64,000 nucleotides of DNA, from NCBI RefSeq assembly GCF_030812885.1, contig NZ_JAUSTO010000001.1:124001-188000 (forward strand), read 5' to 3'. Below, one piece after another: positions 1 to 9,000 of this stretch. Made by a program: the position numbers and the translations under genes. Origin of the DNA: Moryella indoligenes (lineage in GTDB: Bacteria; Bacillota; Clostridia; Lachnospirales; Lachnospiraceae). The notes below the pieces were generated by a model that saw only the letters and a program-made list of their open reading frames with translations, was not told where the DNA came from and searched no databases. Within the stretch, counting starts at the first letter, position 1, and each line of letters opens with the position of its first letter.

Positions 1-119
1 TCAAGGCTCTGTATGAGGATCGCGAGAGCATCCCGAATATGCGCATTACCTGGGGTCATACGCTGCCCATGCGTCATTTCCACGCTTTCCTCGAACCCTA
101 TCCGAACGAGACGAAATAA
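1..119 (+). CDS. tnaA: Probable tryptophanase, C-terminal fragment (5' end outside window)
   Basis: The frame starting at base 3 is open from the window edge to a TAA at 117-119 and gives the last 38 residues of a protein. The tail contains LPMRHFHAFLEP, which resembles the conserved Arg-His/Phe-Phe-x-Ala end of tryptophanase and tyrosine phenol-lyase (E. coli TnaA ends in a VLRHFTAKL-type motif). These PLP enzymes cleave tryptophan or tyrosine to indole or phenol, pyruvate and ammonia. The next gene is a sodium-dependent NSS transporter, a pairing known for tryptophanase loci. The fragment is too short to separate tryptophanase from tyrosine phenol-lyase. Confidence 0.55.
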   Translation, partial: KALYEDRESIPNMRITWGHTLPMRHFHAFLEPYPNETK

Positions 120-127
120 GAAAGCAC

Positions 128-166
128 AGTCCAGCGCTCTTCATCGGGTCAAGGGGCGCTGGACTT
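128..166 (+). terminator. Stem-loop after the tryptophanase-like gene
   Basis: A perfect 10-bp stem (128-137 with 156-165) encloses an 18-nt loop 8 nt after the stop codon. The following bases are T/A-rich rather than a clean T-run, so it could give partial termination and let the downstream transporter be co-transcribed at a lower level. Confidence 0.6.
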
Positions 167-246
167 CTCAAAATTTATTCTGTTAGAATTGAATAGGTTG
201 CGCGAAAACCGCTGATTTTTAAAGCCTAAGAAGGAGTGGCAAACAC

Positions 247-1662
247 ATGGGTAATCAGACTCTCGAGACACGCGACGGCTTTCAAAGCAAGTGGGGGTTT
301 ATTCTGGCCTGTATTGGTTCTGCTGTTGGCATGGGCAATATCTGGCGTTTCCCCATTATGGTACAAAAGTTTGGCGGCATGAGCTTCTTAATTCCTTATT
401 TTCTTTTTGTTGTTTTAATCGGTTCCACCGGCGTGATCGAGGAATTTGCCCTCGGCCGCCGCGCCGGTGCGGGTCCTGTCGGTTCCTTTGGCATGTGCAC
501 GAAAGAGCGCATGGACAACCGCAAGATCGGCGAGCTGATCGGTGCGCTGCCCATCCTGGGCTCCATGATGCTCGCCATCGGTTATACCGTTGTAATGAGC
601 TGGATTTTCAAGTACTGCTGGATGGGGATCTCCGGAAGCCTGTACGCGCTGGGTACGGATATGGGCGCTATTGGCGGAACCTTCGGCGCTGCCGCACCGG
701 AGGCTGCAACGCTGGGTGAGGCCGTCGGCATGATTGTCGGCAGCGGAATCTTCGGCGTGGGCAACGGCGTATGGCTGCTAATCGGACTGATTGCTTCTCT
801 TGCCATCATGGCAAAGGGAATCTCCAGCGGCATTGAAAAAGCCAACAAGATCATGATGCCGTTGTTGTTCGGTCTCTTTGTCTGCCTTGGCTTTTATGTC
901 TGCACCTTGAACGGCGCAATGGAGGGCTACAAATATATCTTCACGCTGAAGCCCGCCAGTCTTGCCAGCCCTGAGGTATGGATCTATGCCTTCGGTCAGG
1001 CATTCTTTTCCCTGTCCGTCGCCGGAAACGGCTCCGTCATTTACGGATCCTATCTGCCAAAGGATGAGGATCTGCCCTTCTCCGCGCGCAATGTGGCCGT
1101 ATTTGATACCATTGCCGCACTGCTTGCCGCTCTTGTGATCATTCCCTCCATGGCAGTTGTCCTGGGTGAAGGGATCAAGGATGTCGGCGGCGGCCCCGGT
1201 CTGATGTTCGTATATCTGGTCAATGTGTTCAACAGCATGCCGGGTGGACGTATCGTCGGAATGATCTTCTATATCTGTGTACTCTTCGCCGGTGTCAGCT
1301 CCATCATCAATCTGTATGAGGCTCCGGTGGCATTCCTGCAGGAGAAGCTGAACATGAAGCGAATCCCTTCCGTAGCTCTCATCGGCGGGATCGGCGGCGT
1401 TGTGGCACTTCTCATTCAGCCTTGGACATCTCAGTGGATGGATCTTGTCTCCATCTATATCTGCCCTCTGGGCGCGCTGCTGGCAGGCATCATGTTCTTC
1501 TGGGTGCTTCGCAAAGAGACTGCGCTCAGCTCTGTCGAGCAGGGGCGCAAAGCCGGGAGCAAGCCGATCGGTGACTGGTTCTATCCCCTCGGCAAATATA
1601 TTTACTGCACCGCCGCGCTGATAGCATTGATTGCCGGAGCAATGATGGGCGGCATCGGCTAA
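247..1662 (+). CDS. NSS-family sodium-dependent transporter (TnaT-like amino acid symporter)
   Basis: This 471-residue polytopic membrane protein belongs to the neurotransmitter:sodium symporter family, which couples Na+ entry to amino acid uptake (LeuT and the Symbiobacterium tryptophan transporter TnaT are members). The family signature GSAVGMGNIWRFP lies in the first membrane helix, around residues 25-37, and the rest is a series of hydrophobic segments consistent with 11-12 helices. The length is normal for bacterial members. An AAGGAG Shine-Dalgarno site lies about 10 nt before the ATG. The position after a tryptophanase-like gene suggests tryptophan or tyrosine as substrate; this is inferred from context only. 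Confidence 0.9.
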   Translation: MGNQTLETRDGFQSKWGFILACIGSAVGMGNIWRFPIMVQKFGGMSFLIPYFLFVVLIGSTGVIEEFALGRRAGAGPVGSFGMCTKERMDNRKIGELIGALPILGSMMLAIGYTVVMSWIFKYCWMGISGSLYALGTDMGAIGGTFGAAAPEAATLGEAVGMIVGSGIFGVGNGVWLLIGLIASLAIMAKGISSGIEKANKIMMPLLFGLFVCLGFYVCTLNGAMEGYKYIFTLKPASLASPEVWIYAFGQAFFSLSVAGNGSVIYGSYLPKDEDLPFSARNVAVFDTIAALLAALVIIPSMAVVLGEGIKDVGGGPGLMFVYLVNVFNSMPGGRIVGMIFYICVLFAGVSSIINLYEAPVAFLQEKLNMKRIPSVALIGGIGGVVALLIQPWTSQWMDLVSIYICPLGALLAGIMFFWVLRKETALSSVEQGRKAGSKPIGDWFYPLGKYIYCTAALIALIAGAMMGGIG

Positions 1663-1681
1663 AAACAGCAATACTGCAAAA

Positions 1682-1752
1682 AAAAACCACCTTGACCGGA
1701 ATCTCCAATCAGACAGCTGCGATCGGGATTCCTTTCAGGGTGGTTTTTATTT
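1682..1752. terminator. Bidirectional terminator between the NSS transporter and glmS
   Basis: A 14-bp stem with one G-T pair joins 1682-1695 to 1735-1748, extended inward by GGAATC/GATTCC. T-runs follow it on both strands, which suits the convergent genes on either side. Confidence 0.85.
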
Positions 1753-1806
1753 CAAACCAAAACTTGCGCGCAGCGATGCATTTTTTGTTTCAGCCCGGCT
1801 GCGTCC

Positions 1807-3669
1807 TTACTCGACCGTGACGGACTTCGCGAGGTTTCTGGGCTTATCGACATCCAGCCCCTTGGTCACTGCCATGTAATAACCGAGAAGCTGCAGCGGG
1901 ATCACCGCGAGCGAATCTGCGAAGTGCTCGTCCGTCTTCGGGACAAAGACGGAGAAATTCACCGTGTCCTCGATATCAAAGTTGCCGGCAGTGGTGAGGC
2001 CCATGAGATAGGCGCCGCGGCTCTTCACCTCGACGAGGTTCGAGAGCGTCTTCTCGTAGAGCTCGGACTGGGTGAGTATGCCGATCACCAGCGTGCCCTC
2101 CTCGATAAGGCTTATCGTGCCGTGCTTCAGCTCCCCGGCGGCATAGGCCTCGGAGTGGATGTAGCTGATCTCCTTCATCTTGAGACTGCCCTCAAGGGAG
2201 ATCGCGTAGTCGATGCCGCGGCCGATAAAGAAGACATCCTTCGTGTTTGCATACTTGGAGGCAAACCACTGAATGCGCTCCTTGTCCTCCAGAATCTTCT
2301 GTACTTTGCCCGGAAGGGTCTCCAGCTCATGCAGGAGCTCGGAAGCTCTGTGCTCATCCATCCTCCCGGTCGCAGTGGCAAGACCGATTGCAAGCAGATA
2401 GGCGCCGATGAGCTGTGCGGAATAGGCCTTGGTCGTCGCGACAGCGATCTCCGGCCCCGCATAGGTGTAGAGCACATGATCCGCCTCGCGGGCAATGGAG
2501 CTTCCCACGACGTTTACGATCGCAAAGGTCGGGATACCGTTTGCCTTCGCCTCGCGGAGCGCTGCGAGACTGTCTGCTGTCTCGCCTGACTGGCTGATAA
2601 TCACTGCCAGCGCGTTTTTACTGATCACAGGATTCCGGTAGCGGTACTCGGAGGCGAGCTCAATGCGCACCGGAAGTCTCGAGAAATCCTCGATCACATA
2701 CTGTGCGGCGACACCGACGTGGTAGGCGGAGCCGCAGCCGATGATACAAATCTGGTCGAGACTGCGGATGAAATCCTCCGTGAGCCCTGTCTTCTCAAGA
2801 TCCACAGAGAGGAGGGAATCCTCCTTTTCGGGATCGCCCTTTATATAGGCATGCAGGGTGTCGCGGAGCACCTTCGGCTGCTCCTGAATCTCCTTCATCA
2901 TGAAGTGCTCGTAACCGCCCTTCTCGGAAGCCTCACGGTCCCAGTCGATCTCCACCGGAGTCTTCTCCACGATGTCGCCGTTCAGATCGTAGAACTCGAC
3001 CTTGTCAGCGGTGACCCGTCCCATCTCCAGATTGTCGATGTAGCAGACCTTTCTGGTGTAGTTTAAGGTGGCGGTCGCATCGGAGGCAATGAAGTTCTCG
3101 CCCTCACCGAGCCCCACCATGAGCGGTGCGTCTTTGCGAGCGATATAGATCTCATTCGGATAGTCGCGGAACATCACGACCAGCGCGTAGGAGCCGCGGA
3201 CACGAACCATCGTCTTTGCCACCGCGTCGATGGGTCCCATCTTGTATTTCTTGTAATAATAGTCAATGAGGTTCACAATCGCCTCTGTGTCGGTCTGGGA
3301 GTAGAAGGTATAGCCGTTCCGGAGAAGCTTCTCGCGTATCTCGCGGTAATTTTCAAAGATACCGTTGTGCACTGCGACGACGTTTCCGTCCATGGAGCTG
3401 TGCGGATGCGCGTTGCTCTCGGAGGGAGCACCGTGCGTAGCCCAGCGGGTGTGACTGATGCCGCAGCAGCCGCGCACTGCATGGCCGCCATCTGTCTTGT
3501 CCGAAAGCACATGGAGCCTTCCGGTCGCCTTGATTACAACTGCGTCGCTGTCTCCGTCCCGCACGGCAATTCCGGCGGAGTCGTAGCCGCGGTATTCAAG
3601 CTTTTTAAGGCCGTTTAAGAGAATCGGGGCAGCCTGCTGACTGCCGACATAACCGACAATTCCACACAT
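1807..3669 (-). CDS. glmS: Glutamine-fructose-6-phosphate aminotransferase (isomerizing)
   Basis: GlmS makes glucosamine-6-phosphate from fructose-6-phosphate and glutamine, the first committed step to UDP-GlcNAc and peptidoglycan. The protein begins MCGIVGYVG, so after Met removal Cys becomes the N-terminal nucleophile of the class II glutaminase domain (about residues 2-220). Two SIS sugar-isomerase domains follow, and the C-terminus is the usual KSVTVE. The 620-residue length is normal. A GGAGGG Shine-Dalgarno precedes the ATG. The roughly 140-nt leader does not resemble the glmS self-cleaving ribozyme usual in Firmicutes; it holds a promoter -10 inside the loop of an upstream terminator. 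Confidence 0.97.
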   Translation of the reverse strand: MCGIVGYVGSQQAAPILLNGLKKLEYRGYDSAGIAVRDGDSDAVVIKATGRLHVLSDKTDGGHAVRGCCGISHTRWATHGAPSESNAHPHSSMDGNVVAVHNGIFENYREIREKLLRNGYTFYSQTDTEAIVNLIDYYYKKYKMGPIDAVAKTMVRVRGSYALVVMFRDYPNEIYIARKDAPLMVGLGEGENFIASDATATLNYTRKVCYIDNLEMGRVTADKVEFYDLNGDIVEKTPVEIDWDREASEKGGYEHFMMKEIQEQPKVLRDTLHAYIKGDPEKEDSLLSVDLEKTGLTEDFIRSLDQICIIGCGSAYHVGVAAQYVIEDFSRLPVRIELASEYRYRNPVISKNALAVIISQSGETADSLAALREAKANGIPTFAIVNVVGSSIAREADHVLYTYAGPEIAVATTKAYSAQLIGAYLLAIGLATATGRMDEHRASELLHELETLPGKVQKILEDKERIQWFASKYANTKDVFFIGRGIDYAISLEGSLKMKEISYIHSEAYAAGELKHGTISLIEEGTLVIGILTQSELYEKTLSNLVEVKSRGAYLMGLTTAGNFDIEDTVNFSVFVPKTDEHFADSLAVIPLQLLGYYMAVTKGLDVDKPRNLAKSVTVE

Positions 3670-3691
3670 AAAACCATCCCTCCATCGAACG

Positions 3692-3761
3692 AAAAAGCGC
3701 TGTCCTCATACTGAATAACAGGTGTACATGATTGTTACCCATTATAGCACAAGGACAGCGC
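3692..3761 (-). terminator. glsA terminator whose loop contains the glmS -10
   Basis: On the minus strand a perfect 10-bp stem GCGCTGTCCT/AGGACAGCGC (3752-3761 with 3697-3706) is followed by five T residues, so it should terminate glsA transcripts. Its 45-nt loop contains TATAAT (3741-3746 in plus coordinates), a good -10 for glmS, with only a weak -35. Transcripts starting at this -10 would lack the 5' arm and escape termination. An imperfect TAACA/TGTTA inverted repeat follows the -10. Confidence 0.6.
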
Positions 3762-3808
3762 CTTACACAGGCGAAAATAATGAAGATTCGATTAAACTGC
3801 TCTGTTGC

Positions 3809-4729
3809 TCAGGCGAAGATATGAAGCTTCAACCTGTCGGAGAGATACTGAAGCATCTTCTCTCCGCCGACACTGTTGCCCTTCTTATTCAGCATGGGGC
3901 CGAAGGTGCCGATGCCGGTGCCATCCGGCCCGACCGCGACAATGCCGCCTCCCACGCCGCTCTTTGAGGGCAGGCCAACCTTTACCGCATACTCTCCCGA
4001 CTCATCATACATGCCGCAGAGCATCATGAGTGCTATCACAATGCGCACGATATCCGCGTCAAGCAGACGCTCCTCCGTCTTCGGGTCTATCCCCTTATTG
4101 GAGAGTATCATCGCAAAATGCGCGAGCTGCTTTGCTGTCGCCATGACCGAGCACATGCGGAAGTAGACATCCAGAACCTCCTCCGGCTCCTTGTCCAGCA
4201 CATGATCACTCTTCAGCAGATAGGCGATGGAGCGATTTCTGGTCCCTGTGCGTTTCTCCGACTGATACACTGCCTCGTTCAGGAAGATGCTCTGGTCCCC
4301 GCAGAGCTTTCTGACCAGATTCAAAAAGGCATCAAAGGGCTGCTCCGCGTCGATGCAGTCCGTCGTGACGATAGCGCCTGCATTGATCATGGGATTAAAG
4401 GGCCGCCAGTCCTTCAGCTCCAGCTGCAATATGCTGTCAAAGCGATCTCCTGTCGGCTCCATGCCGACCTTGCTGAAAACCTTGTCGTAGCCCGCGGTCT
4501 GAAGCGCGAGAATCAGCGCAAAGGTCTTCGCGATGCTCTGCATGGTGAAGGGAATATTATAATCACCGATTTTATACATCGTGCCGTCTGTCTTCATGAT
4601 ACAGCAGCCAAGATTGGAAGAATCCGCCTTTGCGAGCTCCGGTATATAGTCCGCAACCTTTCCCTCGATCAGCACACTCCGTCCCTTAAGCCAGGCCTCA
4701 TCCAACGCCTTCTGAATCTCCTGCCCCAT
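3809..4729 (-). CDS. glsA: Glutaminase A
   Basis: This serine-dependent glutaminase with a beta-lactamase-like fold hydrolyses glutamine to glutamate and ammonia. The catalytic Ser-x-x-Lys is seen as QSIAK, with Ser65 and Lys68 counted from the chosen start, and the conserved MINAGAIV segment follows. The ATG at 4729 is preferred over one at 4777 because it has an AAGGAGG Shine-Dalgarno; this gives 306 residues, the usual size. A TATAAT -10 (4781-4786, minus strand) lies upstream. It is divergent from a LysR regulator that may control it, and it precedes glmS, which consumes glutamine. Confidence 0.93.
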   Translation of the reverse strand: MGQEIQKALDEAWLKGRSVLIEGKVADYIPELAKADSSNLGCCIMKTDGTMYKIGDYNIPFTMQSIAKTFALILALQTAGYDKVFSKVGMEPTGDRFDSILQLELKDWRPFNPMINAGAIVTTDCIDAEQPFDAFLNLVRKLCGDQSIFLNEAVYQSEKRTGTRNRSIAYLLKSDHVLDKEPEEVLDVYFRMCSVMATAKQLAHFAMILSNKGIDPKTEERLLDADIVRIVIALMMLCGMYDESGEYAVKVGLPSKSGVGGGIVAVGPDGTGIGTFGPMLNKKGNSVGGEKMLQYLSDRLKLHIFA

Positions 4730-4955
4730 ATCCCCTCCTTCTGTGCTCTGCGCACAGGCTTTATACATATTTACCATTAAATTATAACACAGAGGAATAC
4801 AATCCAGTAATTTGTTCTATATATATGAGCTATTCACCACACTGATAGAGTGCCTGTAGAAACACAGCCTCTGAGGATTACAGTGCCCGAAGGACTTTCC
4901 CTGCATGCGCCTTCCTTCATGTGTGGGAACGTGCTCTATCGCGCTGCTTTAACCT

Positions 4956-4978
4956 ACTACTGCAGCGGTTTTTGTAGT
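4956..4978. promoter_or_regulatory. Possible LysR-type operator in the glsA/lysR divergent region
   Basis: An inverted repeat, ACTAC at 4956-4960 and GTAGT at 4974-4978, lies 30-50 nt before the LysR start codon. Spaced inverted repeats in this position are typical of LysR autoregulatory sites. The arms are only 5 bp, so support is modest. Confidence 0.3.
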
Positions 4979-5007
4979 ATGATATAGCTATCAGCGGAGG
5001 GTTTCCT

Positions 5008-5946
5008 ATGGATGCAAATAATATCAAATATATCGTTGCAATCGCAAAATGGGGCTCCATTAATCACGCGGCAAAGGCGATGTTCATCTCTCAGCCGCAG
5101 CTCAGTCATATTTTGAAAACCACGGAGGAGGAGTGCGGCTTCACGCTCTTTCAGCGCACGAGCCGCGGCACACGTCTCACCCCGGAGGGCGCAGATTATC
5201 TGGAGCACTGCGAGATCATACTGCGGGAGATGGCGAAGCTGAACCACTTTGTCACGCAGACCGTCTCTGTCCAGTCCCGCCTCAATGTCAGTATGACCCG
5301 CTTCTCTCATACCTCGGAGTGCTTCAATGAGATATGCCGCCGCCATCAGGAGGCAGAGCACATCAACTACCACCTGCGCGAGGACGCGCTGACCAATGTC
5401 GTGGATGATGTCGCCGACGGCCGCTCCACCATCGGTGTGATCCACTACTCCACCACCGACAGCGAGCTGACGCTCCGAAACCTCGCGGACAAGAACCTGA
5501 CGCTGCGGCCGCTCGCGACCTTCCGTCCCTATGTCTGTCTCTCCAAAAATCACCCCGTGCTCGCCGGACAGAACCGCTTCGCGCTGGATGTTGGCGAGCT
5601 CAGAAACTACGGCTTTGTGCGCTATGAGGGGCAGTACGAGGACTTCATCTACCACATTGCGACAGGCAGCGGACTGATAGATCTGAACGACTCCCAGAAA
5701 ATCATCTATGTATGCGACCGGCAGGAGCAGATGCGCCTCATCTCCTCAACAACCTTTTTCACCATAGGTATCTCCGAGTTCTCGGGGCAGAGCAATCTGT
5801 ACCATGTAGTCTCGATTCCTCTCCTGCACTGCACGGAGCACCTGAGCTTCGGCATTATCACAAGAAAGAACGCCTCCCTCTCCTCCATCGAGCAGGAATT
5901 CTACGATGAGGTTGTAAAAAAATACGAATCATTGAAGGAGGGCTGA
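5008..5946 (+). CDS. LysR-family transcriptional regulator
   Basis: This 312-residue protein has the LysR layout: an N-terminal winged helix-turn-helix (about residues 1-60, with the SINHAAKAMFISQPQLSHIL region forming the helix-turn-helix) followed by an effector-binding domain. A GGAGGG Shine-Dalgarno lies 9 nt before the ATG. It is divergent from glsA across about 280 nt, the classical arrangement for a LysR protein and its target, so glutamine or glutamate metabolism is a plausible regulon. The effector cannot be read from the sequence. Confidence 0.9.
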   Translation: MDANNIKYIVAIAKWGSINHAAKAMFISQPQLSHILKTTEEECGFTLFQRTSRGTRLTPEGADYLEHCEIILREMAKLNHFVTQTVSVQSRLNVSMTRFSHTSECFNEICRRHQEAEHINYHLREDALTNVVDDVADGRSTIGVIHYSTTDSELTLRNLADKNLTLRPLATFRPYVCLSKNHPVLAGQNRFALDVGELRNYGFVRYEGQYEDFIYHIATGSGLIDLNDSQKIIYVCDRQEQMRLISSTTFFTIGISEFSGQSNLYHVVSIPLLHCTEHLSFGIITRKNASLSSIEQEFYDEVVKKYESLKEG

Positions 5947-5986
5947 TCCACAAACACAGACTGCGCCGTCAGGCGCATCCTGGTAA

Positions 5987-6021
5987 CAGTGCCCCGGGCG
6001 AGGATAACGCCCGGGGCACTG
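5987..6021. terminator. Strong GC-rich hairpin between convergent genes
   Basis: A perfect 14-bp stem (5987-6000 with 6008-6021) has a 7-nt loop and lies between the convergent lysR and activase genes. There is no clear T-run on either side, but the strength and position make a bidirectional terminator or transcript-end stabiliser likely. Confidence 0.7.
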
Positions 6022-6040
6022 CTGTATGCCATCTCAAATT

Positions 6041-9000
6041 TTACATCAGCTTCAGCTCTCCTGTATCTCTGTATGCCATAAAGGCGGCGGAGGCTCCGAG
6101 CGGCCGGCTGGGCTCCCGCATGCTGCCGCCGGCGTGCGCTCCCTCTGTCGGGCGCACTGTGCTGCCCCGTCTCTCTGCCGCGCGCTGCTCCGCTGCCTGC
6201 GCCGCTGCGGCATTCATAATGAGCAGCTGTAAACGATTCTCGATATTTGCCATGCTGATATCCGGGTCGTAATCCAGCGCAAGTATCTGCGCCTCGGGAT
6301 ACATCTCCTTAAGCTTCTTCATGATGCCCCGTCCGACGATGTGGTTCGGCAGGCAGCCAAAGGGCTGAAGAATGAGGAAATTCCTGCATCCTTGCTCTGC
6401 GTGATGGAGAATCTCCCCGGGAATCAGCACACCCTCTCCCGCATCAAAGCTGTGGTGAATCACCGGATCGCTGCGCCGCACCAGCTCGTGAAGCCGCGTG
6501 GCCCTCTCGTAGAGCGGATGTGCGGAGGCGATGCGGTCGGTCAGCTCATGTGCCCGCTCAAAGACACTGTTCGCAACATGCAGCAGCCCCTTCTCAAGCA
6601 TACCCTTTCTGAGTCGGTACTCCTTATTCTGCGCGTCCCTGTAAAAGTAGGTCTTCTGAATCACATCTGTCATCTTTGCCTCTATGATCTCGAAGCCGTT
6701 TCTCTCGAGATAACGCTCGATCTCCCGGTTCGCGCCGGGATGGAAGTTCAGGAGATACTCCCCGACAATGAGCACTTTCGGCCGCTCTTTGGAGCGGTCG
6801 TACTCCAGCATATTCATGATCTCAATGGCCCGGCGGAAGCCGCGCTCCGCTCCCCGTATGCTCTCCTCCTCAATACCGCGGATGATGAAGTTCAGGCCGC
6901 GCTGATAGGCGCGGTCCGCACTGCCCGCATAGCGCTCATAGGGACGTATTTTGTGCAGAAGCTCCGCCAGTGCGTCAATCATAGGAAGTGCGAAGGCAAT
7001 GATCGCAGAGGTCTTTAAATTCATCCTGAAGCCCGGATGGATGTGATGCATATCCTCCGTGTCGTTTGTGAGTATCGCGACCTCCGAAAAGCCCGCGTCA
7101 TCCAGCGCCTTGCGAAGCAGCGCGCTGTAGTGCGTCAGACGGCAGTCTCCGAGATATTTCCCCATGGCGATCGCGGTGCGCTTCGGATTGTAGCGTCCGC
7201 TGCGCAGTGCTGAAAGCGCCTCACCGATCACGATCTGCGCCGGAAAACAGATGTCGTTATGAACATAACGTTTTCCGAGGCGTATAGCCTCCTCTCCGCC
7301 AAGCTCCATCGGGACGGCGCAGAGGCCCTGCGTGCTCATGGCCGCCGCCATAACACGGCTGAAAGCGTGGCTCGTATTCGGCACCAGCACCACGCGCGCC
7401 TCTGCATCCTTCTCTGTAAACTTCAGCGCGTAGGGATCCGACAGTGCGCGGACAGGACGCTTCGCCGCACCGCGCTCCCGCTTCATCCGCACAGTCTCCA
7501 CGAAGGAGCGCACGCGTATGCGAAGCGGCCCCTGTGCATCGCTCTCGTCAAGCTTTAAGATAAGCGGCGTCTTTCCGGATATCTCCCGCATCACCCGCAC
7601 AATCTCATCGGAGAGGTAGGCGTCGTGACCGCAGCCGAAGCTCACGGTCTGCACATACTCCAGCTCCTCGCTGCGCGCCGCCAGCATCGCAGAGGAGAGC
7701 ATACGCGCGTGGTAATTATTCACGATGTCGATGCGGCTCCTGCAAAGCTCTGTCTCTGCTTCTGCCCCGAGCGAATCCGCTGTGAGTACCGGGATACCCA
7801 TGCCGGTAAAGAGCTCCGGCAGCGCATGGTTCACGAGCGGATCTCCCTGATAGGGACGCGCCGCCAGCACAACAGCATAGCCCCCCTGCTCCCTGACGAG
7901 AGCGCGCACCCGCGCACCCTCGGCTCTCAGTATGCCACGAAACTCTCTCTGTGCGCGATCTCCGGCCCGGATCGCGCGGCGAAGCTCTACAGCCCCCACG
8001 CCGTACTGCTCCCGCATATAGTGGCGCAGCTGGCGCTCTCTGTCCGCATCCGTATACCAGTGAAAGAGCGGCGCATCCAGCGGAATGCCGAACTGCTCCT
8101 CCGGATTGTCGGAGTTTCGTATCACAATGGGATAGCCCTTCACCACCGCGCACATGGATACGCTCTGCTTCTCCGTATTCTCACTGGGCCGCACTGTCAC
8201 GGAGGGCATGAAGATGCGGTCTGCACCGAGCTTCGAAAGCGCGCGGATATGCCCGTGCACAAGCTTTGCAGGAAAGCACACCGTATCGGAGGGAACCGCC
8301 TTAAGCCCCTCCTCATACATCTCCCGCGTGCTCATCGGAGACATCACGACGCGAAAGCCGAGGCTCCTGAAGAAGCTGGACCAGAAGGGCATGGTGTCCC
8401 AGAAGGCAAGTACGCGCGGCAGTCCTATGGTGATATTCCGCTTCTGCCGCGGCACGGGCCCCCGGTACTCCCGGAAGAGAAGCTGATTTCTCGTCTGAAA
8501 GAGATTTGGAACTGCTCTTTGCCTGCTCTCCCGCTCCTTAAGCTCTTTGCGCACTGCCTCCTCGCGCGGGTCTCCAAGCAGCTCTCCCCACTCGCAGCGG
8601 TTATTGGTGACCCAGCTGCGCCCGTCTGAGAAGCGCAGCACCGTGCGGCGGCAGTGGTTTTCGCAGAAGGGACAGGGGATATCCGCCTCTCGCGTGTAGG
8701 AAAAACGCTCCACTCCATCAAGACCGATGAAGCTTCTCTGTCTCCCGGCGCCCGCCGCCTCACACTGCTCCTTCGTGAGAAGCGCCGCGCCGATTGCCCC
8801 CATAAGACCAGGATAGGGCGCGCGCACCACCTCTCTGCCGACATACTGCTCCATCGCGCGGAGCACCGCGTCGTTTTCAAAGGTTCCGCCCTGCACCACG
8901 ATGCGCTCGCCGAGTGAGCTAAGATTGGAGATGCGTATCACCTTGGTAAATACATTTTCTATGATAGAGCGGCAGAGCCCTGCCATAATATCTCCGGGGA

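Noticed and set aside
778..1671. 297-codon minus-strand frame inside the NSS transporter gene
   Set aside because: Antisense to a clear transporter, with composition typical of a shadow and no start signal.
3670..3808. glmS ribozyme
   Set aside because: The expected cleavage-core sequence and pseudoknot segments were not found; the region is explained by a terminator and promoter.
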